Translations under genes and position numbers: made by a program
Notes under the pieces: generated by a model
Told to the model about the DNA's origin: nothing
Database searches by the model: none
Seen by the model: only the letters and a program-made list of their open reading frames with translations
NCBI RefSeq assembly: GCF_024679095.1
Contig: NC_066518.1
Coordinates: 7,289,110-7,353,109, forward strand
Length of the DNA stretch: 64,000 bases
Origin: Eriocheir sinensis
Lineage: Eukaryota; Arthropoda; Malacostraca; Decapoda; Varunidae
Reading direction: 5' to 3'
Part shown: piece by piece, positions 48,795-60,193 of the stretch
Layout of the letters: each line of letters begins with the position of its first letter
Position numbering within the stretch: the stretch's first letter is position 1

Positions 48795-49400
48795 TCACCA
48801 GGGGCGCCAGCAGCAATCATCCTCAGGGTGGCGGATAGGAGCCAGGTCCAGGGGCTGCGGTGAGGGGCTCCTGGAGGGGGAGGGAGGCGGCGAGGAGGAG
48901 GCGATGGAGAGGGACGGAGAGGCAGCGCTGTGGGGCGGGGAGGGAGGCACGCGGTGCAACTCCCCTGCGTGGCCAGGCACGGTGGCGATATCGTTGGGCA
49001 GAACGAAGGTCATCTGGCCGTTCAGGAGGCGAGCAGGGACGAGGGACACTCCGCCCACCATCATGGGCTCGTAGGAGAGTGTCTGGGGGACACGCTGGGG
49101 GGGCTCTGGTGTGTAGGGCGGCGTGGCGTCCTGATGGCCGGATTTGTTCCTCAGTCCCGTCATTACCTCCGTCAGGTGCATGAGGATGCGTGACCGCTGC
49201 ATGCTGCTCAGCGTCGTGTCAGTCTCTAAAAACTTGCTGACCTCCGCTGCGCACTGACCGAAGCCCGCACGGAATTTGGCGGCGGTGTCGATGGGGGCCT
49301 GACGGGGGGCGGCTGCGGCATCGTGGCGGTGGAGGGCCTGCACGTGCCGCACCGTCATTTCCAGGATGTCCGCCTTCTCCAGCTTGCTGTAGCGTGACGG
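48795..49400 (-). CDS. HES gene exon 2
   Basis: 202 codons including the stop, from [15 protein letters not shown] to CCWRPW. The exon starts right after acceptor CCCACAG. The open frame continues upstream into the intron with no extra meaning. Confidence 0.95.
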   Translation of the reverse strand, partial: PSRYSKLEKADILEMTVRHVQALHRHDAAAAPRQAPIDTAAKFRAGFGQCAAEVSKFLETDTTLSSMQRSRILMHLTEVMTGLRNKSGHQDATPPYTPEPPQRVPQTLSYEPMMVGGVSLVPARLLNGQMTFVLPNDIATVPGHAGELHRVPPSPPHSAASPSLSIASSSPPPSPSRSPSPQPLDLAPIRHPEDDCCWRPW

Positions 49401-49907
49401 CTGTGGGAGGGGAGAAAGGATGGTAAGTCTTTGTTGGACAGGTGCGGGACACGTCATTCAGGAATTTCAAGGACCGTGGAGTGGAGCTAACCGTGCTGAG
49501 GCATGACTCATCCCTAAATCTTTCACTCGTGAGATGACACGCTTCATTTTCTTTTATTTTATTGAACAAGCTTACAAGACGAATACTCCTCTATTTACAA
49601 CCTTGGGTAAAACTGATAATCACAAGTTTACGCACCTCAGAAGATGCGTGACCTTGTGGTGGTAGTTATTCATGACCTAATCACACTCATGTTACTCAGC
49701 CTCAGGACGTCTCACTCACTCACGTTTTCATGACTCGGTACTCACGTCTTTCTTAAGCCCCTCGAGCACCAGGTTCTTGAGCTGGTTGAGGCAGTCGTTG
49801 ATCCTCTGGCGCCTCTTTTTCTCCATGATGGGTTTGTTGGTGCGTCGCCGCTCTGCCGCCGCGGCCTTGGCCTCCAGGCCCTGCTTGTCTGTCGTGGTGG
49901 AAGGCAT
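48795..49907 (-). CDS. Hairy/E(spl)-family (HES) bHLH-Orange repressor, two exons
   Basis: Nuclear Groucho-dependent repressor of 255 residues, spliced from 49907-49746 and 49400-48795 with donor GTGAGT and acceptor CCCACAG. The start ATG follows an in-frame TAG 18 nt upstream. The basic region (about 22-37) has the HES proline in [17 protein letters not shown] runs to about 80, with [16 protein letters not shown] at 60-75. Orange spans about 96-136 ([15 protein letters not shown] to MHLTEVM). A Ser/Pro-rich tail leads to PLDLA (237-241) and WRPW (252-255). The single intron is at the conserved site after KKD; the introns dpn has before the basic region and inside Orange are absent. It resembles Hairy/HES1/HES4-type proteins as much as Deadpan, so I give no symbol. 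It faces dpn tail to tail. Confidence 0.93.
49746..49907 (-). CDS. HES gene exon 1
   Basis: 54 codons, [20 protein letters not shown] through the basic region and helix 1 to LKKD, phase 0 at donor GTGAGT (49745-49740). The intron is 345 bp. A GTG two codons upstream is in frame but is not a likely eukaryotic start. Confidence 0.93.
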
Positions 49908-49956
49908 CCTCACTGCCCGAGTCTACACAGAACACAACACGCTCAACGTCTTGAGG

Positions 49957-49992
49957 TTACTGGCGAGAGAAATCCAGTCTCAAGAATTTATA
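49957..49992 (-). promoter_or_regulatory. Core promoter of the minus-strand HES gene (TATA + Inr)
   Basis: The minus strand has TATAAAT (49992-49986), and CCAGTAA (49963-49957) with its A at 49961, 31 nt downstream. This spacing fits a TATA-Inr promoter and predicts a 54-nt 5' UTR. Confidence 0.65.
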
Positions 49993-50021
49993 AGAATGGC
50001 GCACGGGCCAGGTTACGTCTT

Positions 50022-50076
50022 GGCCAATGGTAGAGCGTCATTTTTCTACGTCACGAAGGCGCGGGCCAATGGTAGA
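50022..50076 (-). promoter_or_regulatory. Two CCAAT boxes in a 13-bp direct repeat
   Basis: GGCCAATGGTAGA (plus strand) occurs at 50022-50034 and 50064-50076. The CCAAT cores sit about 65 and 107 bp before the predicted start site, in the reverse orientation common for NF-Y. Confidence 0.55.
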
Positions 50077-50119
50077 CGGACGGTAGGCGGCGTGTGGCTG
50101 GTGTGGGCGGAGCCGCTGC

Positions 50120-50160
50120 CTTGTGGGTTGGCTACTGACCTGTCGCCCGCCCGCCACGTG
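50120..50160 (-). promoter_or_regulatory. N-box and E-box upstream of the HES gene
   Basis: CACAAG on the minus strand (50120-50125) fits the N-box CACNAG. CACGTG (50155-50160) is a palindromic E-box. HES proteins bind both, so negative autoregulation or cross-repression by dpn is possible. Confidence 0.35.
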
Positions 50161-51328
50161 CTATACGGCGCTGCTCTAACTTAAGTTACTAAGACTTGGA
50201 TTTTGTTTAATTCGTTTTCGTTACAGCCGTGACCACTGACAAGGGGGCTTCGAGGCAACAATTTACACGGGGGTCAAAACCTGCACGGCGGTATGGTCAG
50301 CGGGGAGTGTGAGCGGCGGGCGAAGGCGGAGTGCTGAGTGATGGTTCTGGATGTCTCTTCTAAATAATCCGCAAGTTATTAAACCGAGCGAGGAACGACC
50401 GCGGCCCATGTGGATAAGCGGCACGGGAGGGATGGAGGGACGGCAGGAAAGAGGAGAGGGCGAGGGACGTGTGAGAAAAAGGATTTATATTTGAAGGACT
50501 TGGAGGAGGGAGAACAATGAGGAGGGACGCAAGATGAGGAGGTGGATCACGTGAGGCGGAAGAGCATGAGGCACGGACAAGGGAGGGTGCGAGCATGATC
50601 TTGAGAACCGTGAGAGAGAGAAGAAATGAGAAACTGTTAAAAGTGAATGGAGATGAGTCGGGGAAACCAGAGAGAGAGAGGGAGAGAGGAGGCCGCGGAC
50701 TGGGGAGAAGGAAGATAGGGAGAGAGAGCGAGGGACACGCGGGCCTATGGTTACGGGTGGACCAGCGGGTGGGTGGTGAGTGTTGTTGGGTCAGGTTGAA
50801 GATGAGGAGTTTGCCGGGGCTTCGAAGTTGGCTTATTTTGAATGGACTCGCGGTGCACGGTGGAGGTGAAGAGTGTGGGGTAGGAATATCAGTGAGAGAG
50901 CAGTGATGTGGATGTCATTAGGGTCAGGTATAGGTGATGTGATGTGATGTGAATGGATACAAGGGACTAAAGATGACAAGACGAAGAGAAACAGAAGTCT
51001 AGTGAAGTTTGACGTCACCTGAAGGATAGGTTAATAGGGGATCCAGGTAAAGGTGCAAGGAAAGGGTGAGTGAGGAAGAGTCGGGGCGGTGAATCAGTTT
51101 GTGGGTGAATGAGTATGGACGAAGGATTCCAGGGACAGAAGGGTAAAGGAAGGGGAAGTGGCGATGACGTGGGCCTCATCAGGGGAGTAGGGAGATGGGA
51201 GGGGGGCGGGAGGGGGGCTCAGGTGGGCAAAGGTGGGTCGACGTGGCGTGACAGTGCGTCGTCATCCTCTCGTTTAACCCGAACACCTGCTGAGGCGCCC
51301 TTGCTCGCTACCTGCCTGCCTACCTGTT

Positions 51329-51330
<2 letters not shown>
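50161..51330. other. Intergenic, G/A-rich, no gene
   Basis: Unique DNA, then G/A-rich degenerate sequence with GATGTGATGTGATGTG near 50935. No conserved coding sequence. Confidence 0.5.
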
Positions 51331-51331
<1 letters not shown>

Positions 51332-51382
<51 letters not shown>

Positions 51383-51459
51383 TCTTCCGAGACAAGCACA
51401 ACAACCTGAAACACATTACTCATTTCTTTTCTCTCTTTACGATCAACTACTCTGTGCGT

Positions 51460-51521
<62 letters not shown>
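51332..51521. repeat. CA tract and TG tract, inverted pair
   Basis: CA at about 51332-51380 and TG at about 51471-51521 with 90 bp between; another CA tract follows at 51681-51711. Confidence 0.95.
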
Positions 51522-51522
<1 letters not shown>

Positions 51523-51679
51523 ATCCCTTAATGTGTGTGTCTGCTTATGCATATAGACAATCCTCTTGATACATAAAAAAAGGAAAGGTAAGCTGCAATT
51601 AAGGACTGGCGGCCAACCTTCGTCTGGCGCTCACCTGTAAAGCTTCTCAAATTGCAAGGTTTCGAGGTGAAGGACGCTC

Positions 51680-51714
<35 letters not shown>

Positions 51715-51809
51715 AGACAGGAGAGCCACGCGTCCTACAACCACAGACAGACAGACTACGACCTATGAACGACCTTGCACGGCCCTACTCCACCCCCCTC
51801 CTCCTCCTT

Positions 51810-51846
51810 TCCTTCCCTTCCCTTCCCTTCCCTTCCCTTCCCTTCA
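51810..51846. repeat. CCCTT pentanucleotide repeat
   Basis: About seven CCCTT units on the plus strand. Confidence 0.9.
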
Positions 51847-53819
51847 GGAGTAAAGATTTGTTAGCCAAGTTCACGTGTGCACCATCCGTGACTGTGTATG
51901 CGCAATATGGTGTTTGCACATGGCTGGATTGTGTGCACTGGGAGGCGGCGTGCACATGAAGCGTGACAGGGGGTGCCATATGTTGTTTGCTCGCCAGGTA
52001 GTAGCTCCTGATGGTGGTTGGTGGGTGGGGGGTGGGGGGTCGTGGGGGTGGTGATGGTGGTAAGGGTAAGACGCATGACGAAGGATACACAGGATACAGA
52101 GCCTTAAAGAGCAACGGGGCTTCAATCCAGGCTTTAGGGACACGTGGGTTTGGATTTTCTTGTTGATGTTTTTCTTGTTTCCTACATTAATAGCTGTCAG
52201 GGCCCCCGCGAAGGAGCAAGACAGGACGTGGTCTCTCAGCAACGTGTGTCTGCCTAAAATATATCTGAAGCTTGTTGAGGGAGGATAGCAAAATCGCGCC
52301 CTTATTAAGTGGTTAAGTGGAGTCTGAACTCATATTTTTGTTCTTTTTCCCTTTCTCTGTTGAATTGTTGATCCCTCTGTGGAATAAAGCAAACAGACAA
52401 ACCAACCTCATCTCACCTTTCAGAGGCGCAGCAAACTTGTATACACACTACTGCTCAACAAGACAACAGTGAATGATATACCTAAACAATGACGCGAGCA
52501 ATGAAGAAGGATGGAAACCACACACACACACACACACACACACGAGTGCCTACAGTGTTGGTTCTTCGGCACTCGGGCGATTCCAACAACAACAGGACCA
52601 CCGCAACCCCTCTCATCTCATCTCCTCCTCCTCCTCCTCCTCTCTTTCTTTTCCGTGCTAGAGCGCAGTGTCTGGATGTGAATGCAAGAATGCAAGATGG
52701 TCTGAGTGGTCCCGCAGCAAATGCCAGAGAGTGTGTGTGGGGTGTGGGTGGACAGCATGCAGTAGTGGAATGCAAAGAAAGAATGGACAGGAGAGAGATG
52801 ATGATGCATGTGTTTTGAGCGAGATGGCGAGATGATGGGTGATGAGGACTGGAAGGAGTGGATGGAGCTGCTGCTGGGGAGGGACAGAGAGAGTGGAGAG
52901 AGGAGTGATTGAGGCAGTGAAAAAGAGGGCATGTGGCGTGTGTGTGAAAGAATGAATGGAATGATATCTTGCCCCGAACTTGACTTCATTTTTGTTTTGT
53001 TTTTTTTAGGAGGCTGCCGATATAAGGCCCCTGGCTGGGAGAATCCCGAGCCACCTGTGACATCAAGATCAAGATCAAGATCAAATGCTTCGGTAGGAGC
53101 GGCAGCGGCGGCAGCGGGGTGTGTCCTAGTGGCCTTGGGCAGGATTTAGCACGGGCAAATCTGGGAAACTGGACACGGCGCGGCGGGCCGACAACAGCTT
53201 TGTGGAGCATACAAAGGCCAGCCTCGACCCGCCGCGACACTCCATTAAACGAGCCCGGACTTTGCCTTCCTCTCGGGCATCGGCGGCTGTGGTGTTAGGC
53301 GGTGTTTGTGGTGCAGGGGATGTTTGTAGGGGGGGCGGGTGGTGGTGGTGGTGGTGCAGAAGTTCACAGATAAAAATGGATAGTTTGTTATGTGGTCAAC
53401 GGGAAAAGTCATACGAATAGAAAGGGATGAAGGGCAATGAATGTATGCATGTTTCTGATAAATAGGCCTAAACAGAAAGAAAAAAAACAATGTGATGAGA
53501 ATTTTAAGTCAGTGCCATTGAGCTACAATGAGATGGAGTGGAAGAGAGGGAAGCAAGGGAGAGGAATGCTTGTAATGCTTGGATAAGGAAAGTGAGGCGG
53601 GAGATGAGAGGAAAGTAAATGAAAGTTTGAGATACTTAGAAGGCAACGAGTGACTGACTGAAGGAACTTGTAAGGTTGGTGCGCAAGAATAAAGGAATGA
53701 CACGATGAATTAATGAGTCCATGAACAAATGAATGAAAATAATAAATGAATGAATGACTGGTTGGAAAAATTAAAAGAAACTAAATTAGGAAAAAGAGGA
53801 AGAAAAGAGGAATCAGTTA
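51847..53819. other. Intergenic, no gene
   Basis: Contains a short CA tract (52517-52542), a CTC tract (52622-52640), ATCAAG hexamers (53063-53080) and GGT-rich DNA (53337-53357). Nothing recognised as coding. Confidence 0.5.
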
Positions 53820-54270
53820 AATAGGTAGAAAAGAATAGATAGATAGATATGTAGATAGAAAGGTAGATAGATAGATAGGCAGGTAGGTAGATATATAGGT
53901 AGGTCGACAAGTAAGCAAGTCATAAACGAAGAAACAAAAGAAGAAAAAAAAAACAAGGGAAATTAAGGGAAGGAGAAAAGAATAGATAGCTAGATATAGA
54001 TAGATAGATAGGCAGATAGAAAGGTAGATAGATAGACAGATAGATAGATAGATAGGCAGGTAGGTAGATAATAGGTAAGTCGACAAGTAAGCAAGACATG
54101 AACGAAAAAACAAAAAAACGAAAAACAAGAAAAAAAGGGAAGGAGAAAAGAATAGATAAATAGATATAAATAGATAGATAGGTAGATAGAAAGGTTGATA
54201 GATAGACAGATAGATAGGTAGGCAGGTAGGTAGTTATATCGGTAAGTCGACAAGTAAGCAAGACATGAAC
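53820..54270. repeat. GATA-type tandem array, ~170 bp unit, three copies
   Basis: Blocks of GATA/GGTA tetranucleotides end in GTCGACAAGTAAGCAAG (near 53907, 54080 and 54246), followed by CATGAACGAAGAAAC and A-rich DNA. Simple repeats nested in a longer unit. Confidence 0.9.
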
Positions 54271-54572
54271 GAAGAAACAAAAAAAAAAAGGAAAGGAGAA
54301 ACCCACGTTGGTCAGCCCTCAACTATTTTTTCCTCATACAGAGTTCACACGAGCGAGACAATGTGCAAGGTAATGGTCGCCCCGCCAGGTGCCTTCCCTT
54401 CACAGGTGGCCCAGGTAGTCCTCGCACGCTCTTTAAATAGCTTCTTCCCGCTTTATATTATTGCAACGAGAATTATGCGCCGGCGAGAAAACACGAACAT
54501 ATAACTTGCACGTCCACAAATAAAGAGTTAGCCGCTTGTTATTCTAATGGACGCGTTGGCCTTGAAGGAAGA

Positions 54573-54929
54573 TGGATTTGTTTATAAGCTTCACACGTCG
54601 GGGCGGTAAATTTTGATGTACATGGGGGGAAAATGGATTTGTTTATATGCTTCACACGTCGGGGCGGTAAATTTTGATGTACATGGGGGGAAAATGGATT
54701 TGTTTATATGCTTCACACGTCGGGGCGGTAAATTTTGATGTATATGGGGGGAAAATGGATTTGTTTATAAGCTTCACACGTCGGGGCGGTAAATTTTGAT
54801 GTATATGGGGGGAAAATGGATTTGTTTATATGCTTCACACGTCGGGGCGGTAAATTTTGATGTACATGGGGGGAAAATGGATTTGTTTATATGCTTCACA
54901 CGTCGGGGCGGTAAATTTTGATGTATATG
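54573..54929. repeat. 61-bp minisatellite, six copies
   Basis: TGGATTTGTTTATA starts at 54573, 54634, 54695, 54756, 54817 and 54878. Units share CTTCACACGTCGGGGCGGTA and AATTTTGATGTA. Copies are over 95% alike by eye, so the array is young. Confidence 0.97.
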
Positions 54930-54989
54930 AGTGTTTTGTGGCTCGTTATTATATTCGGCGATGTAAGCCATGGCCCCGAAAATTTAAAA

Positions 54990-55411
54990 CATACGAATAT
55001 AGATCACACTTTATGGCTCTGAGAGGATAATATAAAACATGGAAATACGTAGAAATTATAGATCTAAATGAAAAAAAGCTAATAAATTGAATGGATATAT
55101 AGGTCACATAAATTACAGCCCTGAGAGGATAAAATAAAATATGGGAATACGTAGAAATTATAGATTGAAATAAAAAAAGCTTATAAATTGGATGGATATT
55201 AGGTCACATAAATTACAGCCCTGAGAGGATAAAATAAAATATGGGAATACGCAGAAATTCTAGATCTAAATAAATAAATAAAAACTTATAAATTGAATGG
55301 ATAAATGGATCACACATATTACGGCCCTAAGAGGGAAAAAATACGTCATACAAAAAATGCAGAAGTTATGGATAAAAGTGAAAACGAAAAGCTTATAAAT
55401 TGAATGTTTCT
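54990..55411. repeat. 100-106 bp tandem array, four copies
   Basis: CTGAGAGGAT-type markers at 55019, 55121, 55221 and 55327. Units share AATACGTAGAAATTATAGAT, GCTTATAAATTG and ATGGAT. Older and more diverged than the 61-bp array just upstream. Confidence 0.9.
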
Positions 55412-55799
55412 CAGGAAGGAAAAAAAGAAGGTATTGATATTGGGTATGCACATTATAACATCCGTCGCTGTGCTGTTTCCCTCGTTCAATTTCATCACTA
55501 CTTACACGCTCTCACAAGTAGTATAAGTAAAACAGGAGACAAGGCGGAAGAAAAAAACACACACACACCAAAAATGCAAAACAAACCTCACAAAAACGAT
55601 CTTTATCAAAACAAAAATATTCAGAAGGACCAGAAAACGAAGGACACCCCAACCTATGAAAATGAGAAGGGCAATAAACGGGACGCACACGGCCAGGTAA
55701 GAGAGATGGGAAGATACGGAGATAAAAAGATACTGCGGGAGTGAACAATGTGTCAAAACAGACCATTCCCGTGCCAACCAGGGCCTCGCAGCGGGGGGC

Positions 55800-57270
55800 G
55801 GGATGTTGTCACGGAAGGGAAGGAGGAGGAGGAGGAGGAAAACTAAGGGAGAGGGAGAATGGAATCGGACGTAAAGGAAGAAGGAAAGCTTGAGGAAGGA
55901 AAAAGCAAGGAGGAGGAGGAATTGGAGGAGGAGGAGGACAAGGAGGAATAGGAGGAGGAAGAACACGAGAAGGAAGAAGAAGAGGAAGAAGAAGCAAGGC
56001 CTGGGGTGGGCAAGGTAGACTGAGATAGAGAGAAACGGTAAAGGAGGAAGGAAAGAAGGGAGGGATAGCCAGGAGGAAGAGGAGGAGGAGGAGGAGGAGG
56101 AGGAGTAACCCAAGAGAGGAGGACGAGCAGGTAACAAATGGTCGGAGGTGAATTAAGTAAATATGTAAAAGGGGGAAAGCAAAGGGAAGGGAAGGCTAAG
56201 CGGGGACGACTCGTGACTAAGAAGGAGGAGAAAATCGTTCTTTAAACAGACGAAGAGAGACTCCCTTCGCTTGATGACTCTTGATTACGGTAAGCCAATG
56301 GGGGAAGGGACCGTGAGAGATGGAAGGGAGGGAGGGAGGGATGGAGGGAGGAAACGTACGAGGGAAAGATATGGATGAGGAGACTGAAGAGGGAGAAGAG
56401 AAGAGAGGAAGAGGGAAAGATATGAATGAGGGGACGGAAGAGGGAGAAGAGGGGAAGAGGCAAGGGAAGGATAAAGCACAGCACGAAGGAAAGATATAAA
56501 AACATAAGAACACAAGAACGCATGGATGAGGAGACGAAAAAAAGAAAGAAAGAGAAAAGGAGAAGAAGAGGAGGGATGGAGCAGGCACAAGATTTAAAGA
56601 CATGGATGAGAAGACGGAAGTGAGAGAAAAGAAGAGAAAGAGGATGACGTGAATGAAGAAAAAAGAAGAGAACAGAAAATAAGGATAAAATGGTTGTACG
56701 GAAGGAGACTTAGACGAAGGAAATGAGAAGAAAGAGAAAAAAGAAGAGAGAAATGGGAAACGATGCAGTAGGCGTAAACGAAAGACATGGAAGAAGAAAA
56801 AGGTGGAAGGGTATAAAAGAAAAAAGAAAAAAGGATATGGATGAAATACGAGCACAAGAAGTAGGAAAGGAGAGGAAGGAAGATAAAAAGAAAAGGGAAG
56901 GAGCAGGCGAAGTACGAAAGAAAGAACAGGGCTGAAATAAAAGAGAAGACAACAAAAAAATGATAAAGAATGAACAGCGTAAAAGGCGAAAACAAGGATT
57001 ACGAGTTAGAAGAGAAAGAGAAAGAGAAGAGAAAATGAGAAAGACCGAAGCAGGTGCACGAAAGAAGAAAAAAACAAGAATGAGGAAACCACAAGAGACG
57101 AAGCAAAACAAATGAGAGAAAGAGAAAAACAGACAAACAAGGAGAGATAAGGAGAGAGAGAGGAGAGGTGGGGACGAAGGAAGGAAAAGGGAAGGGCAAT
57201 AAGTAAAGGAAAGTAGTAATCAAAGGTTGTACAAAGGAGGCAAATGAAGGAGGAGATAAGGAGAGGTTAG
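55800..57270. repeat. ~1.4 kb polypurine region
   Basis: The plus strand is overwhelmingly A and G, with GGA-rich blocks (55825-56110) and AAGAGGGAGAAGAG-like degenerate units. Long minus-strand frames of Ser/Leu/Phe are shadows of this composition. Confidence 0.85.
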
Positions 57271-57288
57271 TGACTGCAAGGTGAAAGG

Positions 57289-57291
<3 letters not shown>

Positions 57292-57329
<38 letters not shown>
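57292..57329. repeat. CA microsatellite
   Basis: About 19 CA units, followed by CTC/GGA trinucleotide tracts at 57382-57410, 57505-57525, 57594-57630 and 57717-57750. Confidence 0.9.
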
Positions 57330-57331
<2 letters not shown>

Positions 57332-57980
57332 ACACACACACACGTTCAAAACAGCATCAGCCCGCACACTAAGCTTTCATTCCTCCTCCTCCTCCTCCTC
57401 CTCCTCCTCTTCTTCTTCCTTCTCCTCCTCCTCCTTGATTCAGGTGCTCAACGGTAACTATTTTATGCATAACGAAAGGATTGTTATGCGGAAGAAGAAG
57501 AGGAGGAGGAGGAGGAGGAGGAGGAAGGGAGATAAAGTGCTCTGGTTTAGTGAACAGTAGAAGGTTATGCAAAGGTTGGGAGGGTACTGTACTCCTCCTC
57601 CTCCTCCTCCTCCTCCTCCTCCTCCTCCTCTTCGTCAGTGTGGAGAGAAAGTAAGGATGGGGAGGAAGATTGTGCGTTGTAGGAGCATAGTCAGTGAGGA
57701 AGGAGGTAAACTTCTCTCCTCCTCCTCCTCCTCCTCCTCCTCCTCCTCCTCTTTACCTTCGTCTTATTCGTCATGCGCAGATGTAATCAGTCACAATCAG
57801 CCACATTAATGGTATGTCAGAAAAGAGGAGGAGGAGGAGGAGGAGGAGGAGGAGAACAAAGATGATTTTCCTCCTCTGAGCATCCTGACATGACGGATGC
57901 GTATAATTGGAAATGAGATGTAGGAATGTACGCAGATATGAACGTACACACGCACACACGTACTGACCTCCCCTACTCGA

Positions 57981-58030
<50 letters not shown>
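57981..58030. repeat. CA microsatellite (~25 units)
   Basis: Uninterrupted CA. Confidence 0.95.
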
Positions 58031-58031
<1 letters not shown>

Positions 58032-58463
58032 AGGTCGTATCATAACCCGGTATAACATAACTACACCTCTCTTTGGTAGCGGGACCGAGAAAAAGCAGAC
58101 CGAACCTGTGCAATTTTGGGTACAGACCATTTCTCTCTCTTATCTAATGTGGGAGGAGGAGGGAAGAGATTGAGGAGGAGGAGGAAGAAGAGAGGAAAAA
58201 AGAGGAAGAGGAGGAGGAGGAGGAGGAGGTGAAATTGGAGCAGCAGGCAGGTAATAGAAAATATCTTGTCTTAAAACGAAGTAGCTGAAGAGGTTATACT
58301 TAAGTCTTCCTTGACAAATAGCTACACACTGAGAGAGAAAAGGTGGATAAGAGGAGGGAAGGAAGAGGAGGAAGTGTAGAAGGAGGAGGAGGAGGAGGAG
58401 GAGGGTTAAGAGGAGAAGAAAAAGGGGTGGATACGCTTATGACCTGAAATGACATACAACACA

Positions 58464-58465
<2 letters not shown>

Positions 58466-58522
<57 letters not shown>
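58466..58522. repeat. CT microsatellite (~28 units)
   Basis: Uninterrupted CT on the plus strand. Confidence 0.95.
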
Positions 58523-58525
<3 letters not shown>

Positions 58526-58784
58526 CTTGAAGGGTACGTTGTCCCCGTCAGGTCCCTCACGCGATCAAGGGACGAATCTCGTGCTGGGCCGGGAGGTGAG
58601 GCGCCCCGGGCCGCGGAGGGACACCACCAGGACGACAAGCAGGAGGAGGAGGAGGAGGAGGAGGAAGAAATGTCAGAAAGATGTAAAGTAGCAAGGAGTG
58701 AAAGTATAGGTTGGATGGGATGGGGTGTGAATTAAAGGCCGCAGGGGAGGAGGTTAAAGGAAAGCAAGGTTAGGCAAAGGTAAA

Positions 58785-59003
58785 GTTGGGGTCAGCGTTA
58801 CCAAATTATCGTACTCAGCCACTCAGCACATCGTATTTTTCGGTGTCTGACTCACAGATATCGCAGACAGACACCAATAAGTAATGTTTTTAACGATATC
58901 TTTAACTGGAATTTCGTTATCTGTGTGGGTAGAAAAGTTTCGGTCCTTAGAACTGATAATCGCGATTTTCTGAGTACGATAATTTGACAACGCTGGTTGG
59001 GGG
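58785..59003. mobile_element. hAT-like MITE with 8-bp target duplication
   Basis: CAGCGTTACCAAATTATCG at 58793 is inverted at the right end as CGATAATTTGACAACGCTG, ending at 58995. Terminal inverted repeats are about 26 bp with two mismatches; the element is about 203 bp. Flanks GTTGGGGT (58785-58792) and GTTGGGGG (58996-59003) look like an 8-bp target-site duplication with one difference. CAGNG ends and 8-bp duplications are hAT features. No transposase. Confidence 0.78.
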
Positions 59004-59013
59004 GACACACTAA

Positions 59014-59060
59014 AGCTACGCGTGGTCTTGGTGCTCATCTCCGTCGCACTGGCCCTTGAG
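59014..59060 (+). repeat. Dispersed ~45 bp segment, copy B
   Basis: Shares CGCGTGG, GGTGCTCATCTCCGTCGCA and TGGCCCTT with 12437-12484. It starts about 10 bp after the hAT-like MITE's right duplication. Confidence 0.7.
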
Positions 59061-59599
59061 TCTGTGGTGGGAAGAATTCATAACCCCGGGACAAAGGAGG
59101 AGGGACTTAAATAAACGGGACGAGGTATGGTATCGGTGGCAGATCTAAGGCGAGATAAAAGTACGGGAGACGAAACAAAAACAAACAAAAAACAAAAAGA
59201 AAGCAAAAAACAGCAAAAAAGAGAACAGACCTTATATAAATAGAACAGTACTCATAGCAAAGCAGTGTATATATATATGAACAGAATTGGAAGGAGGTCG
59301 AGCAAGTGAGATATAAACGAAATCAAAACCACGAAATAATAGCAAACATTGAAAGGGAATAGAGTAGGAAAGACTAGCTTATAAAAAATGAGCTTAGGAG
59401 GTAAAATTTTGCAAGTAGGCGAGAGAGAAGAGAGAAGTAAGGAGGAGAAGAAACGGAAATTAAGACAAAACCACAAAACACAGGAAGGAAACAACAAACA
59501 AACTGGAAAACAAACGGCATCAAAATAGCAAGCGAACCGAAATTTAAGGTAACGTGCTACAGGGCGGGACAAGGAGGGAACAAAACAAAAACAAACAAA

Positions 59600-59964
59600 A
59601 AAGGTAAAAGGAAGCAAAGGTGGAGTGAGTGGAGCGGGTGAAAAATATGTAACTTTTTGGGGTGGAGATGCAACGAGAAGAGAGGAAAAAAAAAAGGTGA
59701 AAGGAAGCGAAGGTGGAGTGAGTGAAGTAGGTGAAAAATATGTAACTTTTGGGGTGGAGATGCAACGAGAAGAGAGAGAGAGAGAAAAAAAAAGGAAAAG
59801 GTGAAAGAAAACGAAGGTGGAGTGAGTGAAGTAGGTGAAAAATATGTAACTTTTTGGGGTGGAGATGCAACGAGAAGAGAGAGAGAAAAAAAAGAAAAAG
59901 GAAAAGGTGAAAGAAAACGAAGGTGGAGTGAGTGAAGTAGATGAAAAATATGTAACTTCTGAGG

Positions 59965-60020
<56 letters not shown>

Positions 60021-60030
60021 AAAGGGGTAA
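59600..60030. repeat. ~93-105 bp tandem array, four copies, ending in GA tract
   Basis: GTGAAAAATATGTAACTT (GATGAAAAATATGTAACTT in copy 4) recurs near 59641, 59734, 59838 and 59943, each followed by GGGGTGGAGATGCAACGAGA in the first three. Copy 4 runs into a GA microsatellite (59968-60013). Weaker echoes lie near 60130 and 60547. Confidence 0.85.
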
Positions 60031-60193
60031 GGAAGAGAAAGGTGAGTGAGGTAAGCGACAGAACGCAACACAAACACAAAGAATAAGGGAGAAAAAGAGT
60101 GAAAGAAACCGGAGTGAGGTAGATAAGGCAACGTAGGAGTGGAGATGCAACGAGTAGGAGTAAGCTAAAAGGAAGTATAGGAGTGAAAGTATA

